The notes beneath the pieces were generated by a model. The model was not told the DNA's origin, made no database searches, and was given only the letters and a program-made list of their open reading frames with translations. Below, piece by piece: positions 15,721 to 24,709 of a DNA stretch of 64,000 bases. Source of the stretch: Herbiconiux sp. A18JL235 (GTDB lineage Bacteria > Actinomycetota > Actinomycetes > Actinomycetales > Microbacteriaceae); assembly GCF_040939305.1 (NCBI RefSeq), contig NZ_CP162512.1, positions 1 to 64,000 of the forward strand, read 5' to 3'. The first letter of the stretch is position 1; every line of letters begins with the position of its first letter. The position numbers and the translations under genes were made by a program.

Positions 15721-15981
15721 TTAGCCCTCCGCGGTCGGCCGAGCAGCGAGGTCGCGCAGGAACTCTCCCCAGCGGGTATCGGCGTCGGCGCCGGAGTCGA
15801 ATTGCCCTAGCCAGGCGTCGAACGCCGGCGTGCCCACGAGCTTGATCTCGACCCGCAGGATGTGGTGGGTGCCATCCCGGTGGACTTTCGGAACGAGCGA
15901 CACGATGTGCTCGGGATTGATCCACATTCGGGCGCTGCCGGGTGGTCCGTCCCTGTCGGGTAGCGGGACGAAGCGCGGCAT
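15721..15981 (-). CDS. Hypothetical small protein (parent of duplicated fragment)
   Basis: 86 residues, starting MPRFVPLPDRDGPPGSARMW and ending EFLRDLAARPTAEG. No hydrophobic helix; strands around EHIVSLVPKVHRDGT and HHILRVEIKLVG. Its 3' end and downstream sequence are duplicated at 14759-14873. No family recognised. Confidence 0.6.
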   Translation of the reverse strand: MPRFVPLPDRDGPPGSARMWINPEHIVSLVPKVHRDGTHHILRVEIKLVGTPAFDAWLGQFDSGADADTRWGEFLRDLAARPTAEG

Positions 15982-16186
15982 AGGCCAACTGTGCCCTTAG
16001 ATCGAGCATCGTCGCAACGTGTGGCCCCGTCGCATCGCCCAACGGGTGAGTACGTAACCGCGTCGATGGACCCGTCTGACCTTCTCGCCCTTGGCGTGTT
16101 TATCACTGGGAATGTGGTCAGAGTCGCCGCTTGAATTTCGCGGGCCGGTGCCCTCGGGTGAAGATCAAATGACGGTTGGAGGTGGG

Positions 16187-16582
16187 ATGCGCGGTCTTTC
16201 GCGACGACGCGCGCGCCCACTCGGCCTACTTTTGTTGCTCACGACCGCCCTTTCGCTGATCATTTCGGCCGCTCTGGTACACGTCGTTCCGCCTCACACT
16301 CCCGATGGCGCCAGCCACGTGACATGGGTGAGTGATCCCTCCGTTGCGCAGACAGCAGAGAAGGTGGCGCCGGAAGGCGAGTTGCCGGCGCCGCACGAGC
16401 ACTTCGACGTTGACCACGATGGAACGATCTCCCCGCGGATGGATGACGGAGCGGGAGTTGCCGATCTCCCGGACGCGGCCCGGAGCGTGCCACCTCTTAT
16501 TCCATTCGCGCACGCGGCTCGACTGTCCCAGCGAACGATCGCTGGCCCTTCCCTGATCTCACTTTCGATCAGCCGCACCTAG
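16187..16582 (+). CDS. Tail-motif membrane protein A (DUF6153-like)
   Basis: 131 residues from an ATG preceded by GGAGGTGGG. One N-terminal transmembrane helix (about residues 11-31) is followed by an extracellular region with several His (HEHFDVDH) and the C-terminal tail LISLSISRT. The tail is shared with five other short proteins in the window and with the DUF6153 family as I know it; the usual second helix is missing here. The copper ATPase gene lies downstream beyond the acyltransferase. Function unknown. Confidence 0.6.
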   Translation: MRGLSRRRARPLGLLLLLTTALSLIISAALVHVVPPHTPDGASHVTWVSDPSVAQTAEKVAPEGELPAPHEHFDVDHDGTISPRMDDGAGVADLPDAARSVPPLIPFAHAARLSQRTIAGPSLISLSISRT

Positions 16583-16723
16583 ACCCAAAGTTCATCGGCC
16601 GCCCTATTGGGCACCACCACGCGGTGAGCCGGCGTTGCCAGAAGGCATGCGCCCTGCTCGCACCGCGTCCTGAGCGCGACTTCGCTGTCGCCGCTTTCTG
16701 AACTTTGGATCGAAGGACTTTCC

Positions 16724-17863
16724 ATGCTTTCCGCGCGCGGCGCGCTGCCGCAACCACATCGTCAGCCACACCCCATCACTCCCCCGAACCACTCACGAAT
16801 ACCATCTCTTGACGGATTACGGGCGTTGGCCGTGCTCGTCGTATTTGTCGGGCACGGCCGCACCGACCAGGGCCAGTGGCCGGGGTATGCCGGCGTGACT
16901 GTCTTCTTCTTCCTCAGCGGTTTTCTCATCACCACGTTGCTCCGACGCGAGTTAGAGAACACGGGAACTGTCTCACTGAGACGGTTCTATTTGCGTCGCA
17001 CGTTCCGCATCCTCCCGGCCACCTACTTCGCGATCGCGCTGTCTCTCGCCTTGGCTGCCATAGGCGCCGTCCCCTCGTCTGTGAGCGGGTGGGGCGTCCT
17101 GGCAGAAGTGCTCAACTACACGAACTATTACATCGTCGCGAACGGGTATCAGAGCCTTCCGCCTGAAACGAGTCAGATGTGGTCACTGGCCGTCGAGGAG
17201 CAGTACTACCTCGTGGTCCCAGTGGCTCTACTGCTTGCATATCGGCTGGGAGCTCCACGCCGATGGGTGGGCTGGTCTCTTGTGACCCTGGCGCTTCTGA
17301 CCGCGGTGTGGCGGATCAAACTCGGTATGAGCGGCGCAGGCTTCGATCGGCTCTACTTCTCGACCGACACGCGCATTGACAGCATCCTCTGGGGCGCAGC
17401 ATTCGCGCTGTTACTGAATCCCGTGATGGGCGACGTCTCGCGGATCGGCCGACGAGCCCAACGGTGGATATCGCGGCACCTCGCCGGGATCGCGATCGGC
17501 GCTACGGCAACCTTCGTTGTCACTGCAGCGATCCCAATGCTCTCGTTTCGGCTGAGTATCGCTACCACCTTGCAGTGCATCAGCCTGGTCCCGATCTTCT
17601 GGTTCCTCATCACCCGACCGTCGAGTGCGATTGGGCGCTTCCTGAACAGCAGACCCCTTGTTCGCTTGGGCGTTCTCTCCTTCTCGTTCTACCTTCTCCA
17701 CAAGATGGTGCTAGCTGTCGTGACGCCCCTCTTCGACGCGCCCATTGTGACTGACGCGCTCTCCTTGGCGGGCTCGATCGCAGCCGCGCAACTGGTTTTC
17801 TGGGCCGTCGAGCGCCCCTTTACCCGACTCCGAGCCCGACTCGAGCGGAAATTCCTTCCGTAG
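16724..17863 (+). CDS. Membrane acyltransferase (acyltransferase-3/OafA family)
   Basis: 379 residues with ~10 hydrophobic segments. The N-terminal signature IPSLDGLRALAVLVVFVGHG and GVTVFFFLSGFLITTLL, and later FYLRRTFRILPATYF, define the acyltransferase-3 family that O-acetylates cell-surface glycans. No C-terminal SGNH domain is present. GAAGGAC precedes the ATG. A close paralogue lies at 39427-40539. The association with metal and cell-wall genes suggests envelope modification. Confidence 0.9.
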   Translation: MLSARGALPQPHRQPHPITPPNHSRIPSLDGLRALAVLVVFVGHGRTDQGQWPGYAGVTVFFFLSGFLITTLLRRELENTGTVSLRRFYLRRTFRILPATYFAIALSLALAAIGAVPSSVSGWGVLAEVLNYTNYYIVANGYQSLPPETSQMWSLAVEEQYYLVVPVALLLAYRLGAPRRWVGWSLVTLALLTAVWRIKLGMSGAGFDRLYFSTDTRIDSILWGAAFALLLNPVMGDVSRIGRRAQRWISRHLAGIAIGATATFVVTAAIPMLSFRLSIATTLQCISLVPIFWFLITRPSSAIGRFLNSRPLVRLGVLSFSFYLLHKMVLAVVTPLFDAPIVTDALSLAGSIAAAQLVFWAVERPFTRLRARLERKFLP

Positions 17864-17923
17864 ATGCGTCAGTGCACTGCACCTTGCGGGGAATAAGAAG
17901 AGCACCATGACCCTTTTACCTAC

Positions 17924-17938
17924 TACCCCTAGGGGGTA
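17924..17938. promoter_or_regulatory. CsoR-type copper operator upstream of copB
   Basis: TACCCCTAGGGGGTA is a G/C-tract dyad of the kind bound by CsoR copper repressors, 26 bp before the copper ATPase start. Matching sites lie before copZ-copA at 27827-27866. The csoR gene is the second gene of this operon. Confidence 0.7.
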
Positions 17939-17964
17939 TATTGATTTGGGAACGAGGAGACGAC

Positions 17965-20106
17965 ATGGATAACCACGCGGGTCACCGAACTCCGACCTCA
18001 CAGCAGCATCCTGAGCCGGCGGAGGCTCTGCCGACGGAGCATCACATGACGGGTGGCCATTCTGGTCACTCTGGTGGTGGCCATCACGGCGATCACGTGG
18101 GTCAGTTCCGACGCTTGTTCTGGATCATGCTCGCGATCGCGGTGCCCGTGGTGCTCTTTTCGCCGATGTTCGCGATGATCATCGGGTACTCGTTGCCCGA
18201 TGCTGCGTGGGTCGCGTGGGTGTCACCGGCGCTGGGAACGGTGATGTATGTCTGGGGTGGCCGCCCGTTCTTGACCGGTGCGGTGAGCGAGCTGCGTGCG
18301 TTGAAGCCGGGCATGATGTTGCTGATCGCTCTGGCGATCACCGTGGCGTTCTTCGCGTCATGGGGTGCATCCCTGGGGCTCGTCGACCACGAACTCGACT
18401 TCTGGTGGGAGCTGGCGCTCCTGATCGTCATCATGCTGCTCGGCCACTGGATTGAGATGCGGTCACTCGCTCAGACCACCTCCGCACTGGATTCGCTTGC
18501 CGCGCTACTGCCGGATGAAGCAGAGCGCGTCGAAGGCGAGTCCACCGTAACGGTCGCTCCCAGCGAGCTGCAGCTCGGAGACGTCGTCATCGTTCGTCCT
18601 GGCGGGCGCGTGCCGGCCGACGGCAAGATCGTGTCGGGGTCAGCGAGCATGGATGAATCCATGATCACCGGCGAGTCCCGACCGGTTCGGAAAGGCGAAG
18701 GTGACCAGGTGGTCGCCGGCACCGTCGCGACCGACTCCGGGGTTCGGGTGGAGATCACGGCCGTCGGGGACAACACAACCTTGGCCGGCATCCAACGCCT
18801 GGTCACGGACGCACAGAACTCCTCCTCCCGCGCTCAGCGCATCGCCGATAGGGCCGCAGGCTGGTTGTTCTGGTTCGCGCTCGGCGCCGGCGTCATCACG
18901 GCGCTTGTCTGGTCCGCGATCGGCCTTCCTGACGAGGCCGTGGTCAGGACGATCACCGTTCTTGTGATCGCCTGCCCCCACGCTCTCGGCCTCGCGATTC
19001 CGCTGGTGGTCTCGATCGCGACCGAACGGGCCGCGCGTGGGGGCGTCCTGATCAAGGATCGGCTGGCGTTGGAGAGCATGCGCACGGTCAACACGGTGCT
19101 GTTCGACAAGACCGGCACGCTGACTAAAGGCGAGCCGACGATAACCGCGGTCGAGGCTGCCGCAGGGTTCACGGACGATGACGTGTTGGCGTTGGCGGCC
19201 GCGGCGGAGGGCGACTCGGAGCACCCGCTTGCTCGCGCGATCGTCCGCGCCGCTGCATCCCGCAACCTCACGGTACGCGCGGCAACGGACTTCGCCTCGT
19301 CACCGGCGGTCGGGGTGAGTGCGACCGTTGACGGCCGCTCGATCCAGGTCGGTGGACCGAGTCTGCTGGCGCTGGAAAACCAGGGTGAGCTGAGCGTGGC
19401 CGATTCGTGGCGGGAAGACGGCGCGATCATCTTGCACGTCCTGTCCGACGGCGTGGTGGCTGGTGCTCTGAAATTGGCCGACGAGGTGCGGGAGGAGTCG
19501 CGGCAGGCCGTTGAGGCTTTGCGCGCTCAGGGCGTGCAGGTCGTCATGATCACCGGCGATGCTGAGGCAGTCGCTCAATCGGTTGCCGCTGAGCTGGGCA
19601 TTGAGCGTTTCTTCGCGGGTGTGCGGCCGGAAGATAAGGCCGACAAGGTGAAGGAGCTGCAGGCAGAGAACCGGCATGTGGCAATGGTCGGGGACGGTGT
19701 CAATGACGCTCCGGCGTTGGCTCAGGCCGATGTTGGCATCGCGATCGGTGCTGGCACGGACGTGGCGATCGCATCGGCGGGCGTCATCCTTGCAAGCGAT
19801 GACCCTCGCTCGGTGCTGAGCGTGATCGAGCTTTCCCGCGCCAGCTATCGGAAGATGAAGCAGAACCTGTGGTGGGCGGCGGGTTACAACCTGATCTCCG
19901 TGCCTCTGGCGGCAGGCGTGCTCGCTCCGATCGGGTTCGTACTGCCGATGTCGGTGGGGGCGATCTTGATGTCGTTGTCTACGATCGTGGTGGCGTTGAA
20001 TGCTCAACTGCTGCGACGGCTGCAGCTCGATCCCGCAACAAGCACCCGTGCTGCCCTTGACCATTCCCGCTCCGAAACGCGAACCGCTGACGCGGTCACA
20101 CGATGA
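17965..20106 (+). CDS. copB: CopB-type P1B copper ATPase (CPH motif)
   Basis: 713 residues. The His-rich N-terminus (HHMTGGHSGHSGGGHHGDH) replaces the usual HMA domain. Transmembrane CPH (IACPHALGLAIPLV, about residue 336), phosphorylation site DKTGTLTKGE (about 380) and GDGVNDAPAL are present. CPH with a His-rich head is typical of P1B-3 CopB pumps, which export Cu(II) or Cu(I). The ATG at 17965 follows GAGGAG; the longer TTG-started frame is less likely. A csoR gene follows. Confidence 0.95.
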   Translation: MDNHAGHRTPTSQQHPEPAEALPTEHHMTGGHSGHSGGGHHGDHVGQFRRLFWIMLAIAVPVVLFSPMFAMIIGYSLPDAAWVAWVSPALGTVMYVWGGRPFLTGAVSELRALKPGMMLLIALAITVAFFASWGASLGLVDHELDFWWELALLIVIMLLGHWIEMRSLAQTTSALDSLAALLPDEAERVEGESTVTVAPSELQLGDVVIVRPGGRVPADGKIVSGSASMDESMITGESRPVRKGEGDQVVAGTVATDSGVRVEITAVGDNTTLAGIQRLVTDAQNSSSRAQRIADRAAGWLFWFALGAGVITALVWSAIGLPDEAVVRTITVLVIACPHALGLAIPLVVSIATERAARGGVLIKDRLALESMRTVNTVLFDKTGTLTKGEPTITAVEAAAGFTDDDVLALAAAAEGDSEHPLARAIVRAAASRNLTVRAATDFASSPAVGVSATVDGRSIQVGGPSLLALENQGELSVADSWREDGAIILHVLSDGVVAGALKLADEVREESRQAVEALRAQGVQVVMITGDAEAVAQSVAAELGIERFFAGVRPEDKADKVKELQAENRHVAMVGDGVNDAPALAQADVGIAIGAGTDVAIASAGVILASDDPRSVLSVIELSRASYRKMKQNLWWAAGYNLISVPLAAGVLAPIGFVLPMSVGAILMSLSTIVVALNAQLLRRLQLDPATSTRAALDHSRSETRTADAVTR

Positions 20107-20132
20107 CGACCGGTTTTAGGAAGAAGAACTCC

Positions 20133-20462
20133 ATGACAGACATTTCCCCGGCGCACGAGAAGACCGATGATGGTTCAGCCCACCACGGGTACATCACCGA
20201 TAAGGACAAGTACCTGGCGCGGCTGAAACGGATCGAAGGTCAAGCGCGGGGCATCGCACGCATGGTCGACGATGAGAAATACTGCATCGACATCCTGACC
20301 CAGATATCAGCGCTGACGTCTGCGCTGGAAAGTGTGGCGCTCGGATTGCTGGACGACCACCTGAAGCATTGCGTTGTGGACGCTGTGCAGGTCGGCGGCT
20401 CCGAAGGGGAAGCGAAGATCAAAGAGGCTTCGGACGCGATCGCCCGGCTCGTGCGCTCCTAG
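20133..20462 (+). CDS. csoR: CsoR-family copper-sensing repressor
   Basis: 109 residues of all-helical CsoR type: YLARLKRIEGQARGIARMV, then the Cys of EKYCIDIL and the His-Cys pair of DDHLKHCV, which form the Cu(I)-binding C-H-C set. Apo-CsoR binds G/C-tract dyads such as those at 17924 and 27827, and copper releases it. An ATGA overlap start at 20103 is possible; I prefer the ATG at 20133, which follows TAGGAAGAAG. Confidence 0.92.
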   Translation: MTDISPAHEKTDDGSAHHGYITDKDKYLARLKRIEGQARGIARMVDDEKYCIDILTQISALTSALESVALGLLDDHLKHCVVDAVQVGGSEGEAKIKEASDAIARLVRS

Positions 20463-20513
20463 CGCTTCTCCCAGGTAGCGCGGCCCACGCTGCGCTGAGC
20501 GATGACCTAATCG

Positions 20514-20918
20514 TTAGAGGGTGGCGAGGAGGTCAGCGCATGCTTTCTCGCAGCGTCGGCAGGCCTCTGCGCAGACTCGGCAGTGTTCGTGCATGTGGGA
20601 GTGCTTCTCGCATTCCTCGGCGCAGCTCGAGCATGCCGTCCGGCATGCTTCGACGATCGCCCGCATCGTCGCTGCGTCAGGGGCTGTCTGCCGGGACAGG
20701 ATGGTGGCGGTGGTAGCGCAGATATCGGCGCAGCCCAGGTCGGTGCGGATGCACGCGACGAGGTCGCTGACCATGTCTTCGGCGAGGCAGGCGTCCGCGC
20801 ACGCCGTGCACGCTTGGGAGCACTCTAGACAGGCGGCGATGCATTCGACGAGCGCAGCCGTGTCGGCAGCCGCGAGCGGCTTCGGGTAAGCGTTCAGCAT
20901 TTCCTCGATCACGGACAT
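20514..20918 (-). CDS. Four-helix Cys-rich copper-storage-like protein (Csp/YhjQ)
   Basis: 134 residues rich in Cys: ALVECIAACLECSQACTACADACL, CIRTDLGCADICATTA and CRTACSSCAEECEKHSHMHEHCRVCAEACRRCEKAC. The CxxxC spacing along helices matches the four-helix bundle copper-storage proteins, which hold many Cu(I) ions inside the bundle. There is no signal peptide, so it should be cytosolic. It is convergent with csoR. GGAGAA precedes the ATG. Confidence 0.85.
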   Translation of the reverse strand: MSVIEEMLNAYPKPLAAADTAALVECIAACLECSQACTACADACLAEDMVSDLVACIRTDLGCADICATTATILSRQTAPDAATMRAIVEACRTACSSCAEECEKHSHMHEHCRVCAEACRRCEKACADLLATL

Positions 20919-21034
20919 GATTTCTCCTTCGCTAGTAGGGGTGGAGCATGGATTTGTTCTGACGGTACGCCGCCGGCTGAGTCGAGCCCATGGACGTGTG
21001 TCGAGATGCACGGGGCGGGCTGGTGTGGGTCGAT

Positions 21035-21955
21035 CTATGGCGTTTCCGCGAGAGGAACGAGGGTGACACCGAGGTCGGGGGTGGCGAAGACGCCGCGGTC
21101 GTCGCTGAACAGCAGCCACGGTTCGGAGCCGCCGACGAAGCTGAGCGCTTGCGGTTCGCCGGTGACGGTGCCGCCCTGGGCCCAGCCCGCTCCATCGTTG
21201 CCCCAAATGGTTCCGGCGGTGTCGACTCCGACGTATCCGGTGTCGGTGTGGTCGATCAAGAACAGGGGCGGCGCGTCGGGGACCGTGGTGAAGGTGCGCG
21301 CGATGTCATCGCTGACCTGGAGGCCGGCCGCGGTGGTCGCGTAGATCCGGTCGGGGTTGGTGGGGTCGATGGCGAGATCGCGGAGGTCAAGGGCAGCACC
21401 CGGCGTCCACGTACTCCCCGAGTCATCGCTGGTGAGGATCACACCTTTCGTGGCGTCATAGCCGTAGACACGCAGCGCCCCGGTGGGCAGAGCGGTGGCG
21501 GCGATATCGTGAAAATCGGTCTCACCGGTGAGCGCGACAGACGTCCAGTCTTTCGCCGCGTTCTCGCTGGTGATGAATCCCAGGTTGGCGGGCGCTGTGG
21601 GGTCTGTCTCAGGATCGGGGTGGCCCGAGCCCAGGAGCAGGCCGCCGTCGACGACGAGGAACCCCATAGTGTCCTGCCGTCGATCACCGATCAGCTCGGG
21701 AACATCACCGGGCGGGCCGACAAGGCTTCCCGATCCGAAACTCGACGGGAGCCGACCGGTGGGGAGTTCCCATACCCCGTTGTGGGTGGCGGCAAACACG
21801 ATCCCTGTGCTCGTGTCGTATCCGAGCCCGTGCGTGTGTCCGAACTCGACCGCTTCCGGCGCGGCGGGCGGGGTCTGGCTGCTGCAGCCGGCGAGGGTGC
21901 CCATGCCGACGATCACGGTGGTGAGGGCGGTGAGTATGCGAGTCGTGGTTCTCAA
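21035..21955 (-). CDS. Lipoprotein with repeated beta-propeller-like segments
   Basis: 306 residues from a TTG start (TTGA overlap with the upstream stop; AGGAC before it). The signal peptide ends in a lipobox LAGCSSQ. The body has repeated motifs (DRIYATTAAGLQVSDD, GVILTSDDSGSTWTPG) like Asp-box/sortilin-type beta-propellers; such proteins are annotated as F510_1955-type glycosyl-hydrolase-like proteins in actinobacteria. It needs lipoprotein processing, relevant to the lspA and lnt genes here. Confidence 0.7.
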   Translation of the reverse strand: MRTTTRILTALTTVIVGMGTLAGCSSQTPPAAPEAVEFGHTHGLGYDTSTGIVFAATHNGVWELPTGRLPSSFGSGSLVGPPGDVPELIGDRRQDTMGFLVVDGGLLLGSGHPDPETDPTAPANLGFITSENAAKDWTSVALTGETDFHDIAATALPTGALRVYGYDATKGVILTSDDSGSTWTPGAALDLRDLAIDPTNPDRIYATTAAGLQVSDDIARTFTTVPDAPPLFLIDHTDTGYVGVDTAGTIWGNDGAGWAQGGTVTGEPQALSFVGGSEPWLLFSDDRGVFATPDLGVTLVPLAETP

Positions 21956-22287
21956 TAGGTTTGTCCTGGTCGTCGGGTGGGCCGCCCGCTGCGGCGGCGT
22001 CGAATGATCGAGATGGCGATGGCGATGGCGACCGCTAGGACGGGAAGCGCGATCACGGTGATTGTCAGCCATGCGACCTCGCTTCCGTCCCCGTTGTGGC
22101 TTCCGGGGGCCGGTGTCGGGTCGTCCTGAGCCTGCTGGTAGCCGATCTCCACAACCTCTACCGCGACGTGGTGGCCGCTGTTGATCGTGGGAACGTGTGC
22201 CTCGGCGAGCTGCACGGGAAGGGTCGTGAGGAACACTGCGCCCGTCAACACGACCGCGGCGATGAGCGTCTTCATGCGCTGTCTCAT
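21952..22287 (-). CDS. Membrane-anchored exported protein
   Basis: 111 residues. An N-terminal signal (MKTLIAAVVLTGAVFLTTLP), a short extracellular part with AHVPTINSGHHV, and a C-terminal transmembrane helix followed by a basic tail RRRRSGRPTRR. It lies between an M23 peptidase and the beta-propeller lipoprotein, with a TTGA overlap to the latter. The start could also be the ATG at 22275. Function unknown; possibly an anchored metal-binding protein. Confidence 0.6.
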   Translation of the reverse strand: MRQRMKTLIAAVVLTGAVFLTTLPVQLAEAHVPTINSGHHVAVEVVEIGYQQAQDDPTPAPGSHNGDGSEVAWLTITVIALPVLAVAIAIAISIIRRRRSGRPTRRPGQTY

Positions 22288-22310
22288 CCGGCAACCGGGT
22301 CCGTGGGCGC

Positions 22311-23336
22311 TCATGGCAGCACGTGGCTCGTCATCCACGGAAACGGGTCGATGGGCGTGCCGTCGAGATGGATTTCGAAATGCAGGTGCGCGCCCGTGCT
22401 GGTGCCGGTGTTGCCGACATTCCCGACTTGCTGGCCAACGGTGACGACTTGGCCTTCGGTGAGCTGCAGCGACCCTTCGAGCATGTGGCCGTAAACGCTC
22501 GTGATCCGCTGACCGTCGATGACGTGCTCGATCTCGGCGTAGACGCCGAGCCCTCCCCCATCTGTCGCTTGGGCGACGGTGACAACCCCATCGGCCACAA
22601 CCTGGATCGGTGTGCCCTGGCCGGGATTCATGTCCATGCCCTTGTGGTAGCTGGAGCAGCCCCCACACGGCGCGGAACGTGGCCCGAACCCGTCGCTGAT
22701 CGGAACCCCGGTGGTGAAGGGCCATTGGATCGGTGACAGCGGATTGTTGGTAAAGGTGTCGGCTGTGCGCGCGAATGCGTTGGAGGTGGCAGGGACGACG
22801 ACGGGAGGCGGAGGCGGAGGCGCTTCTGTCACGGAGTATCCGTCTCGCAGCACAGATGCGATTGAGCCGGTGGCGACGAGCGTTTGAGTCACCGTGTCGT
22901 CAGCGGAGAACAGGAGAGCCCCGTCGCCGCTGGGTGCGGCTGCGGCGGGGATGGCGACGGTGACCGCGAGCAGACCGACGAAGGTCATTGCGATGGTCGC
23001 TTGGGTGCGGCGTAACCGGCCGGCCGGCCGGCGTCGGGAGACTCGTTCGAGTCCTGCTCCCCCAGCCGTGCGTACCTCCGGGGCGACGGCCGCGGCTGCG
23101 AGAGGCACCGGCCGGAGCTCTGGCAGCACCGCCGCCGCGGGCAGCTCGTCAACGGCTGGGGTAGTCGGCGGTTGGTCGCGGAGGTCACGCCGTCGGACGG
23201 GGGGCTGGTCTGACGGAGCGGGTTCGCGGAGGTCACGGCGCCGCGGGAACGGGGTGGCGGGCTGTTCCGACGGGATGCGGAGTGACCGGCGGCTGGGATA
23301 TGCGGAGGGTGAGGGAGTGGGGGTAGTCAAGAGCAC
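22311..23336 (-). CDS. M23-family cell-wall endopeptidase (paralogue 1)
   Basis: 341 residues from a GTG start. A Pro/Arg-rich cytoplasmic region with two RRRDLR repeats precedes a transmembrane helix (about residues 112-134), then a linker and a C-terminal LytM/M23 domain with zinc ligands in SYHKGMDM (HxxxD) and TGAHLHFEI (HxH). It should cut peptidoglycan cross-links outside the membrane. It shares the segments RDGYSVTEA and GVPISDGFGPR with the paralogue at 56387. A tail-motif protein lies just upstream. Confidence 0.9.
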   Translation of the reverse strand: MLLTTPTPSPSAYPSRRSLRIPSEQPATPFPRRRDLREPAPSDQPPVRRRDLRDQPPTTPAVDELPAAAVLPELRPVPLAAAAVAPEVRTAGGAGLERVSRRRPAGRLRRTQATIAMTFVGLLAVTVAIPAAAAPSGDGALLFSADDTVTQTLVATGSIASVLRDGYSVTEAPPPPPPVVVPATSNAFARTADTFTNNPLSPIQWPFTTGVPISDGFGPRSAPCGGCSSYHKGMDMNPGQGTPIQVVADGVVTVAQATDGGGLGVYAEIEHVIDGQRITSVYGHMLEGSLQLTEGQVVTVGQQVGNVGNTGTSTGAHLHFEIHLDGTPIDPFPWMTSHVLP

Positions 23337-23441
23337 TTTTCGATCAGGAGAAGAAGACGCAAGCGCCTCCGCCGCCGCGCGGGCGTGCGGAATCGCTGAG
23401 GAACCTCCTGGCGGAGGTTGAAGCCGGAAGAGTCCTGAGTT

Positions 23442-23915
23442 CTAAGTTCTGCTGATGCCGAGCGCGAGCGGGGGTAGCGTCATCGTCCATGGGATCGCGG
23501 CCGATGGCGGAGCGATCACCCATTGGCCCCGCTCCATGAGTCGCGCGAACCAGCCGGGCTTGTGCAGGCCGATCACGACGACGAGCATCAGCAGCAGCAA
23601 GGCGGCGCCGGCTGAGGGCGTCACGGTCCCGAGCGCGCATCCCTCGCAGTTCGCGAGCAGCCCAGCGGCGCCCGCCGGGGACTCCTCATCCGGCGCGGTG
23701 AGCGTCACCTCTTGCGAGACGACGTGGTCATGTTCACCGGAGATGCCCTGGTGTGAATGGCTGACCGTCGAGTGCAGCGTCAATAGCCCGAGGAAGGCGC
23801 CGACGACCGCTACGAGGATGAGGAGGAACCGGCCCATGATGGAGAACAGCGAGGGGGCGGGTGTCGCGGAGTGCGTGATCTCGTCCCTTCTCGTGGTTCG
23901 GCGGGGCCATGACAT
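23442..23915 (-). CDS. Tail-motif membrane protein B (DUF6153-like)
   Basis: 157 residues. Helix 1 (about 28-47) leads into an extracellular loop rich in His/Glu (HSHQGISGEHDHVV) and a Cys pair (NCEGC); helix 2 (about 100-120) leads to a cytoplasmic C-terminus ending LPPLALGISRT. It matches the DUF6153 pattern. It is upstream of the M23 gene in the same direction. The ATG at 23915 follows AGGGCGG. Metal binding by the loop is inferred. Confidence 0.7.
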   Translation of the reverse strand: MSWPRRTTRRDEITHSATPAPSLFSIMGRFLLILVAVVGAFLGLLTLHSTVSHSHQGISGEHDHVVSQEVTLTAPDEESPAGAAGLLANCEGCALGTVTPSAGAALLLLMLVVVIGLHKPGWFARLMERGQWVIAPPSAAIPWTMTLPPLALGISRT

Positions 23916-24030
23916 ACCGCCCTAGGGTAACGGTTTGATTACGGAGAACCAACCCAGCGTCCCTCTCCATGGCGGGCGGGAGCCGCCGCCCGACCCAAGA
24001 AAGAGTGGCCGGGCGGCGATTCGGACAGTC

Positions 24031-24633
24031 CTACTGGGAGTCGAGCATCGACTGCATTTCGTTGATCTCGGCGGTCTGATCGGTGACAATCTTCTTGGCG
24101 AGTGTTACGGCGTCGGCATTTTGACCGGCGTCGACTTCGGTCTGAGCCATCTCGATCGCGCCCTGGTGGTGCATGATCATCTGCTCGAGGAAAAGCTTTC
24201 CGGCGTCAGCTCCAGAGGCCTTCTCGAGGGCGGCCATATCGCCTTCGCTCATCATCCCGTCGCTGCCGTGATCCATCCCCGACATGCTGTCGGCGGATGC
24301 ACCCCAAGTGGTCAGCCACTCAGTCATAGTGTCGATCTCAGGCTGTTGGGCCGCTTTGATCTTCTCGGCCAGCGCCGTGGTGTCGGGATCGACGTCGGAT
24401 TTGGCCAGGAGCGTGTCGGACATCTCGATTGCCTGCTCATGGTGAGCGATCATCATCTGGGCGAACGTTACGTCCTGGTCATTGAACGAGCCTGTTTCGG
24501 CAGCCGCCGAGCTGGTGGCAGATGATCCACCGTGGTCCATTCCGGACATGCCTCCGGAACCGGAACAGCCGGCGAGGGTGAGAGCGGCGGCGAGCGTGCC
24601 AGCGATGACGAAGGTGGTGCGCATGCGAAGCAT
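24031..24633 (-). CDS. DUF305-family Met/His-rich lipoprotein
   Basis: 200 residues. Lipobox LAGCSGSGG, then Met/His-rich GGMSGMDHGG, and two copies of the DUF305 four-helix signature (MMIAHHEQAIEMSDTLL and MIMHHQGAIEMAQTEV). DUF305 proteins bind copper or other metals on the outer face of the cell and are common in copper islands. It is downstream of tail-motif protein C and the copper ATPase genes. The lipobox makes it a client of LspA and Lnt. Confidence 0.85.
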   Translation of the reverse strand: MLRMRTTFVIAGTLAAALTLAGCSGSGGMSGMDHGGSSATSSAAAETGSFNDQDVTFAQMMIAHHEQAIEMSDTLLAKSDVDPDTTALAEKIKAAQQPEIDTMTEWLTTWGASADSMSGMDHGSDGMMSEGDMAALEKASGADAGKLFLEQMIMHHQGAIEMAQTEVDAGQNADAVTLAKKIVTDQTAEINEMQSMLDSQ

Positions 24634-24709
24634 GAAAGTGATCCAATCTATTCGAGTAAGTGATTCGGTGCAGTGCGCGGCGTCGCGAAGGCGAGCGCCC
24701 CAGCAGGAA

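Noticed and set aside
16585..16708. CCAAAGTTC / GAACTTTGG inverted repeat around the gap before the acyltransferase
   Set aside because: Nine-bp arms 106 bp apart with nothing recognisable between them; looked at as possible mobile-element ends, but no transposase or target duplication is present.
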